Under the pieces are notes generated by a model, which worked only from the letters and a program-made list of their open reading frames with translations, had not been told where the DNA came from and made no database searches. The position numbers and the translations under genes were made by a program. Positions 1-64,000 of a stretch of DNA of 64,000 nucleotides are shown here, piece after piece. Each line of letters starts with the position of its first letter. Positions within the stretch are counted from its first letter, which is position 1. Source of the stretch: Hippopus hippopus (lineage: Eukaryota; Mollusca; Bivalvia; Cardiida; Cardiidae); the NCBI GenBank assembly GCA_946811185.2, contig OX328101.1:18460122-18524121 (forward strand), read 5' to 3'.

Positions 1-927
1 TCTTCGATTTAAGGCTGAAACTGTGGCAGTTATGTCTATGGCTAGCCACAATAGAACGATTTGCATTTTCTATCTGTCGTAATCTGTGCAACCTTGCAAC
101 CGTCAAGGCAACATTTGGCATGAAGGTACGAGAGTGATTATAATTTCATAAAATAAAGATAAATTGGTTACAAAACTGGATGAAAACAAGTAAAGATGCA
201 TCTTTAAATGCCTTTTTGTGCCTTGTAGCAGATCACTTTGGAAAACACTGAGGCAAAAAGTGATTGCTAGTAACAAGCAATTCTTCCTTTTGCCACATCT
301 CTTTTAACCCTTTAGCACACAATCCTGAGTATTAATGATTCCAAGGAAGAGAGCATTTAAACATTGTTGGAAAAGGAGAAAATGCTGGTAACCAGCATTT
401 TCTCCTTAACTCACAATGTTTTCAACCCCCTCAAAGACAATTTTTTATCATCTGAGTATCATTTTACTTAAAGTCATCTTCAGATGTTTTCAATTTGGAC
501 CAGTCTATCAATTTTTTGTTTGATGAAGACTGAGTTAAAATTTTGGTCATGTGATGAGCCTAAATTTGTGCTGGTTGTAATTTTTCATTTAAATTCAATC
601 CCTATACACATTTGATTAAAAAAAAAACTAAAAATATATGGACCAGTTTAGGATATAAAACAGATCTGTATCATGCACAAAGATTTCGAACAGTTGAAAG
701 GATGCTTGGTTTGGGCAAGCGCTTTCTTTTTAAAATGCAGGTAAAATATGTTCTTATCACATTAAGGAACTGATGTATTGACCTATTTATAAAAAATGGC
801 TATTAAACAGTGGTAGACACTGGCATATATAATCATGTAAGTCTGACTCTTCTTTAGCAAAATTACATTAAAATTTAATTTCAAGAAATAGACATAAAGA
901 AAGCAAAAAAAAATTTGGTACACAGAC
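1..927 (-). other. DHDDS intron
   Basis: Following intron of DHDDS on the - strand. Apart from one M1 copy (303-548) it is AT-rich and I recognise nothing else. No second DHDDS exon was found. Confidence 0.6.
303..548 (+). repeat. M1 copy
   Basis: Left end TTAACCCTTTAGCAC and the hairpin core are clear. The right terminal repeat is decayed. Confidence 0.75.
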
Positions 928-1113
928 CTCTGCCAATTTGTCAAATCCTTTGAGATGCCCTTCTGCTCTATCCATGCTATTTTTCTTAGCAAAACGTCGG
1001 TTTCCATCCATTATGATCGCAATATGTTTGGGAACTGGTCCTGACTTCAGAATCCTCGTACACATACGGTGAACCCATGTAGGCTGGGTCTGTTTCTCAG
1101 GAAACCAAGACAT
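928..1113 (-). CDS. DHDDS: DHDDS-type cis-prenyltransferase, first coding exon (partial gene)
   Basis: Catalytic subunit of dehydrodolichyl diphosphate synthase, which makes the long polyprenyl chain for dolichol at the ER (family knowledge). The exon starts [16 protein letters not shown] and includes [16 protein letters not shown], the conserved region with the catalytic Asp, and [12 protein letters not shown]. It agrees with the human N-terminus (MSWI..., PKHIAFIMDGNRRYAKK, EGHSQGFNKLAE). The donor on the - strand is GAG|gtctgt. A likely acceptor (gcatgcag, about 1135-1142) excludes an in-frame upstream ATG, which supports this start. The remaining exons would lie below position 1; I saw none in 1-927. 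It is head to head with the BRWD gene. Confidence 0.9.
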
Positions 1114-1149
1114 CTTTGCTTTGATAAATGATCCCTGCATGCATTACAA

Positions 1150-1570
1150 TTAACCCATTATGACACACTCCTGACTTTTTAAACATATTTATTTTACATT
1201 GATTGAGAAAAAAGTTCTAACGTCTTATACTAATCTCTCTTGCTTCTGCTTCCTGGGAACTACACCAGTATTCGCACCGATTGTGTGGGCCAATGAACAA
1301 TCCCAAAGTTGATATCCGCTCCTGGGAATCCAACTCGGTACCTTATGGTTACAAGGCTGACGCTCTACCTCACAACCACCGACACCACATTCAAGACTTT
1401 TTAAGATAAAAGAAGTCTTTTGAAAATATTGTGGGAAAAGAGAAATACTGGCAACCTTTTCTTTTCTTCCCATAATGTTTCTAATACTTTGACAGACAAA
1501 TTTCATGTTTTGATTTACATTTAGTTTGTTGTCTGTAATTGCTTTCAACTTGGATAAGGCTAAAAAAATT
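1150..1570 (+). repeat. M1 copy split by a SINE
   Basis: The left end is at 1150. The element resumes at 1395 after a SINE insertion. The core is diverged (CTGGCAACC). Confidence 0.75.
1183..1394 (-). mobile_element. tRNA-derived SINE with 10-bp target duplication
   Basis: GACTTTTTAA occurs at 1173-1182 and 1395-1404. On the - strand it starts with a tRNA-like head (GAGGTAGAGCGTCAGC, then GAGTTGGATTCCCAGG as B box) and ends with a TAAGACGTTA-type tail. Confidence 0.8.
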
Positions 1571-1586
1571 TCGTCTTTTGTAAGAA

Positions 1587-1739
1587 TTAACCATTTACCA
1601 AATGATCCTGACTTTTGACGACCTCAAGCAAAAGTAGCTTTAGAAAAAATTGTGGGTAAAGGAGAAAATGCTAGTAATCAGCTTTTTCTCCTTTTGAATT
1701 TGGACAAGACTTACATTTTGTCGGATGGTAAAGAGTTAA
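1587..1739 (+). repeat. M1 copy, internally deleted
   Basis: TTAA at both ends. The sequence between the core and the right end is missing. Confidence 0.75.
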
Positions 1740-1956
1740 CCCATCACCAAACAATCCTGAATTTTATCAATCCCAAGGAAAAGGGCTTCTGAAAACACTG
1801 TGGGAAAAGGAGAAAATGCTGGTTTCCAGCATTTTCTCCATTTCCCACAACATTTTCTACTCTTCAATAGACGACCATTTTAGCAACTTTTCATGTCGTC
1901 TGCATAATCATGCGTTCATAACCAAACTAAAATGTTGTTGTCTGGTAAAGAGTTAA
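1736..1956 (+). repeat. M1 copy sharing a TTAA with its neighbour
   Basis: The TTAA at 1736-1739 is both the end of the previous copy and the start of this one. The core is intact. Confidence 0.85.
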
Positions 1957-2046
1957 CCATTAAAGGAAGAAATACAAATAAATGAAATGGATATTCTACA
2001 AAGGTATCCATTACACATGCATGCATTTTAGTACATGCACCAGTAA

Positions 2047-2373
2047 TGACCCCTTTACCAGACAACAAAATTTAATACTTGTATTGAAAGAACTTGCAGA
2101 TAACGAATTAAATGTGGCTCAAATCATCAAATTTGTCTGAAGAAGGGTCCTGGGTAGTAAACATTGTGGGTAAAGGCGAAAATGATGGTTCCAGCATTAT
2201 ATCCTTTTCTTACAAAGTTTTTGAAGGCCTTTTGCATCAGCGCCGACAAGTGTTAGGATGTTAAGGCAAAGGTTAAAGAGGATAAGGTCAAAGATCATGT
2301 CTTTTTCCCACAATGTTTTAAAAAGCTTTCTCTCCCACAGTCGTTAAAACTCATGATCATCTGGTAAATGGTT
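2047..2373 (-). repeat. M1 copy with about 70-bp insertion
   Basis: The first half runs 2047-2230 and the right end 2298-2373. The segment between is unrelated. Confidence 0.65.
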
Positions 2374-2801
2374 ATTTTTTCGGTAACTATTGCAGACGAC
2401 CATTTCCTGTTTCGGCACTCATTGTGACATAGGAAAAATTGCTTACAACGAACAATTCCTCTTTTCGTCAGCACTTGAACACAGATGAACACAATTAATA
2501 GTCCTATCGTAACTTTACGTGGAAGATTTTAAAGTCTCCTGCCCCAAAATGTATTAGTAAGTTATTACCAGCGTTTGTCAACATTTCATGAATAAACATC
2601 ACCCTTTCATACTCAGTCTGATCTTTAAAAATACACGAGAAATGTAAACCAACTTCCTAAGCTGGCCGAACAGACTGACTGGTCGGTAAATCATCTTACT
2701 GCGATAACTTCTACGGATCAATTAATGATCGATTACAAAATATCTGTGGAAAATTATAGCGACTGAAGTTACTTATTCGGATATGTACATAAGGCACTCA
2801 C

Positions 2802-2885
2802 CAACCAGAAATATACGTGTACAAACACCAAGGAATCACCAATATGTCAGCAGGGATTTCCCGTTCGATGACGTCACTCAAACCA
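2802..2885 (-). other. Possible DHDDS 5' untranslated exon
   Basis: A good - strand donor (GGTTG|gtgagt) sits at 2796-2801, just inside a region starting near a CRE-like site. A noncoding first exon spliced to the acceptor near 1135 would fit. This is inference from one splice signal. Confidence 0.35.
2869..2876. promoter_or_regulatory. CRE-like palindrome TGACGTCA
   Basis: Exact CREB/ATF consensus in the roughly 300 bp between the divergent DHDDS and BRWD starts. A plausible element of a shared promoter. Confidence 0.5.
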
Positions 2886-3130
2886 GAATAAAGCATATCT
2901 AGGTCAACATTCAAATTCTTTGGAAAAGTAGTTCGTACTACTACAACCTATAATCGTAATGTTGCTAGATTAAATTGAGATAAAAAACACAAAATATGTT
3001 TTGATATAGGTCTTATTTATATAATGAACCGTGAAAAGTATATTTTCATATTTTGTTTTATTTTGATAAAAGGAATATATTCATGCGCGAAACGTTAATC
3101 TGGTCGTGTTGTTGATCAATGTTGAAAATG
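2880..3130. promoter_or_regulatory. Probable bidirectional promoter
   Basis: Short interval between head-to-head genes with no obvious TATA box near the inferred starts and almost no recognisable repeats, unlike everything around it. The exact start sites are unknown. Confidence 0.45.
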
Positions 3131-3135
3131 GCGAC
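3125..3135 (+). promoter_or_regulatory. YY1-like site AAAATGGCGAC
   Basis: Matches the YY1 AANATGGCG core, which often lies just downstream of start sites in housekeeping promoters. Its ATG also opens a short uORF. Confidence 0.4.
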
Positions 3136-3161
3136 GGACGAATACTGTTGTGTATCCTAGA
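3129..3161 (+). promoter_or_regulatory. uORF 1 in the BRWD leader
   Basis: ATG to TAG encoding MATDEYCCVS, ending 40 nt before the main ATG in a different frame. It matters only if transcription starts upstream of 3129. Confidence 0.4.
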
Positions 3162-3201
3162 AATAAACTTCTGTGGTTACTCTTTTAGTGTATGAAAGAA
3201 G

Positions 3202-62289
<59,088 letters not shown>

Positions 62290-62520
62290 TACCACATGAA
62301 AAATGATGTAAATTTCAGGTTATTTATTGATTTGAAAGTAAAAAATCATAACTCAGTAGGAGATGTTAATGATAGCTTTTAACATTTTCTGAAAAAAAGT
62401 GCTCAATTTTTTTAAAGTATCCATTAAAGGTGATAAAATTAACTTTTGCAGTTTTTAATTTGTCTCATTTTTGTTCATTTATGTTCTGCAACTTTTTACC
62501 TTTATTTGTAATCATCCTGG
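62290..62520 (+). other. BRWD 3' untranslated region
   Basis: AT-rich, without recognised repeats until the SINE-like segment near 62520. Confidence 0.55.
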
Positions 62521-62566
62521 ATGAGCCTTGTAGCTTGGTTGGTATTTCACAGAGGTAAAAAATAAA
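62423..62566 (+). terminator. Candidate BRWD polyadenylation signals
   Basis: ATTAAA at 62423-62428 and AATAAA at 62561-62566 lie 134-272 nt after the stop. The second sits in a decayed SINE-like stretch. Which is used cannot be told from sequence. Confidence 0.35.
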
Positions 62567-62680
62567 AGGGTGGTGAGTACAATTGCCAGACCTGATCAAA
62601 CTCTTTCGAGATCTGATGATAGTCGTTGCAACAGAAATTTGCATTCCTCTCTCTCACAGTAAAACACTGTAGTGTTGATG
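62520..62680 (+). mobile_element. Decayed SINE in or after the BRWD 3' UTR
   Basis: GATGATAGTCGTTGCAACAG and GCATTCCTCTCTCTC match the body of the 44073 SINE. Confidence 0.5.
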
Positions 62681-62828
62681 TTTTACCATTCACCAAACAA
62701 TTCCTTGTTTAAAGGACATTAGAATTTTGAAAACATTGTGGGTATAGAAGAATGTTCCAGTAACCAGCATTTCTCCTTTTCCCACAATATTTTGTACCCT
62801 TATCAAAAAGAAATTCCGTCACTTAGCT
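62680..62828 (+). repeat. M1 copy, right end missing
   Basis: Abuts a reverse copy at about 62826. Confidence 0.6.
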
Positions 62829-63035
62829 CTTTGCTAAACAACCAAAGTTTAGACAGGTGTAAATTGAAAGCATTTGCAGATGACAAAATAAATGTGACTC
62901 AAAAAACTGAAATTTGTTTTGGAATGGTAGAAATTATTGTGGAAAAAGGCAAAAATATTGGTTACAAACAATTTTTTCTTTTCTCACTATGTTTTCAATA
63001 GGCTTCTTTCTCAGGGTCATTAAAGGGTTTAACAA
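62826..63035 (-). repeat. M1 copy, diverged
   Basis: CTCTTTGCTAAACAACC start. Core arms eroded. An M1 right-end scrap follows at 63028-63104. Confidence 0.65.
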
Positions 63036-63104
63036 AACTCAGTCATCTGCACATGATTTCAGTTTGAATCAGTTTAAAATTTTGTTTTATAAAGAGGTAA
63101 TAAT

Positions 63105-63240
63105 GGGAAAGCAGCTAGTAGCCCTGAAAGAGTCCTTGTGTAAAGCACAGGTGAAAAAATACTAGGAAAGCATGGTTGATGCACTGGACTCCAGGATATA
63201 ACTGAGATAGTGTTGGCAATAGAACACCAACAACATATAA
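63105..63240 (+). repeat. SINE 3' part
   Basis: GCACTGGACTCCAGGATATA and ACTGAGATAGTGTTGGC match other SINE 3' bodies here. Confidence 0.5.
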
Positions 63241-63394
63241 ATCAGAGTATGACCATTCTTAACAATATTCTTAGTCTAATTCCTAAGAAATTTTAAAATT
63301 AAAACTAATGGAAAGTAGCAAAATTGCGTAACTCTCTTAGTCTAGAATAGTTTTGTTTTCCAAGGCACTGGGCTTATCTCATGAAAAATTTAAG

Positions 63395-63745
63395 GTTCTT
63401 ATTTTACTCGAATCTACTAATGGTCCCAGGTTCTGACTTAACTTTGTTATTTGAGACGCATTTTAGTATCATCAACAGACTGTAGTAACATTCTCAAATC
63501 CCGAGTTGACACTACATCTCAGACTCAACCAAGCAAAACGAATGGACTTAAGTCAATTAACAGACTTAAGTCCTTATTTTGCTGAGTTGAGTCTGAAGCA
63601 TTTTGTTAACACAGGACATGAGAATATTTCATAAGTCTGTTAATGTTAGTGAAATGCGTTTGGAATAACAAACTCAACTTTAGTTGAAAAATAAGTTGTT
63701 TGCGGATTTGAGTAAAATAAGAGACTTAAGCTTTTTTGTGAAACC
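63395..63745. repeat. Long foldback, family E
   Basis: Same motifs as 39770-40150: AGTAACATTCTCAAATCC and TTTGAGTAAAATAAGAGAC. Arms inverted around TTTTGCTGAGTTGAGTCTGA. Confidence 0.75.
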
Positions 63746-63843
63746 TGCCCCTGATAGTTAAATGGTTGTCTAAAGCAAGAAAGTTTATCAGCAAAGTAAC
63801 CTGAGTAAAGTTCCTCCCTCACCCAATTCTAGACTGCTTGCCC

Positions 63844-64000
63844 TTAATCCTATACCAAACATAACTTGTTATTTCAAACCTAAAGGATAAGCCCTTTGAA
63901 AACATTGTGGGAAAAGAAGAAAATGCTGGTCACCAGCATTTTCTTCTTTTCTCACAATGTTTTCCATTCCTAGAAAGACAAACAATATCATTTGAGTCAC
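63844..64000 (+). repeat. M1 copy running off the window
   Basis: Core GGTCACC with GAAGAAAATG. The right end is cut by the window edge. Confidence 0.75.

Noticed and set aside
655..740. Possible + strand exon ending TGCAG|gtaaaa
   Set aside because: No homology and no acceptor of note; lies in the DHDDS intron.
1138..1140. Upstream in-frame ATG for DHDDS
   Set aside because: An acceptor-like cag at 1135-1137 would remove it, and the family start is MSW.

Overview
The window is animal nuclear DNA, most likely from a bivalve mollusc and probably a heterodont clam or mussel (inferred). It is AT-rich. It holds many short exons with GT-AG splice sites, and very dense short interspersed repeats with hairpin cores. 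Several repeat families resemble ones I associate with heterodont bivalve genomes, but no species can be named from the sequence alone.

One gene fills the window. A complete PHIP/BRWD-type gene (bromodomain and WD-repeat protein) runs on the + strand from the ATG at 3202 to the TGA at 62289. I traced 36 coding exons by eye. Every junction is in phase, and the exons add up to 5,631 nt (1,876 codons plus stop), close to the roughly 1,800 residues of vertebrate PHIP and BRWD3. Exons 7-14 encode eight WD repeats, exons 22-26 the Tudor-like (CryptoTudor) region, exons 27-29 bromodomain 1, exons 31-33 bromodomain 2, and exon 36 the serine/acid-rich and basic tail. On the - strand, 928-1113 is the first coding exon of DHDDS (dehydrodolichyl diphosphate synthase); the rest of that gene lies off the left edge. 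The two genes are head to head around a short region with a CRE-like site near 2870, probably a shared promoter. The BRWD leader has two short upstream ORFs.

About 90% of the window is intron, and much of that is non-autonomous mobile elements. Family names used below: M1 = 220-235 bp element flanked by TTAA with a loopless hairpin core, about 80 copies or fragments by eye. M1 strand + means the copy reads CCCTTTACCACACAATCC first; strand - is the reverse. M2 = about 540 bp, AGGTGG...CCACCT, TTAA target. M3 = about 264 bp, TGAGCCATGCTC ends. M4 = about 268 bp, ATATGGCCTGCAA ends. M5 = foldback beginning GGGCCCGTATTCACC. M6 = TTTCATGCTTT ends. M7 = TTATTATACTGCAAAG ends plus an adjoining palindrome. 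tRNA-derived SINEs, several tandem arrays and other dispersed repeats are also present. Elements are nested in one another, with clean target duplications in several cases. Apart from the BRWD and DHDDS exons I found no convincing protein-coding exon. Coordinates of decayed repeats are approximate.
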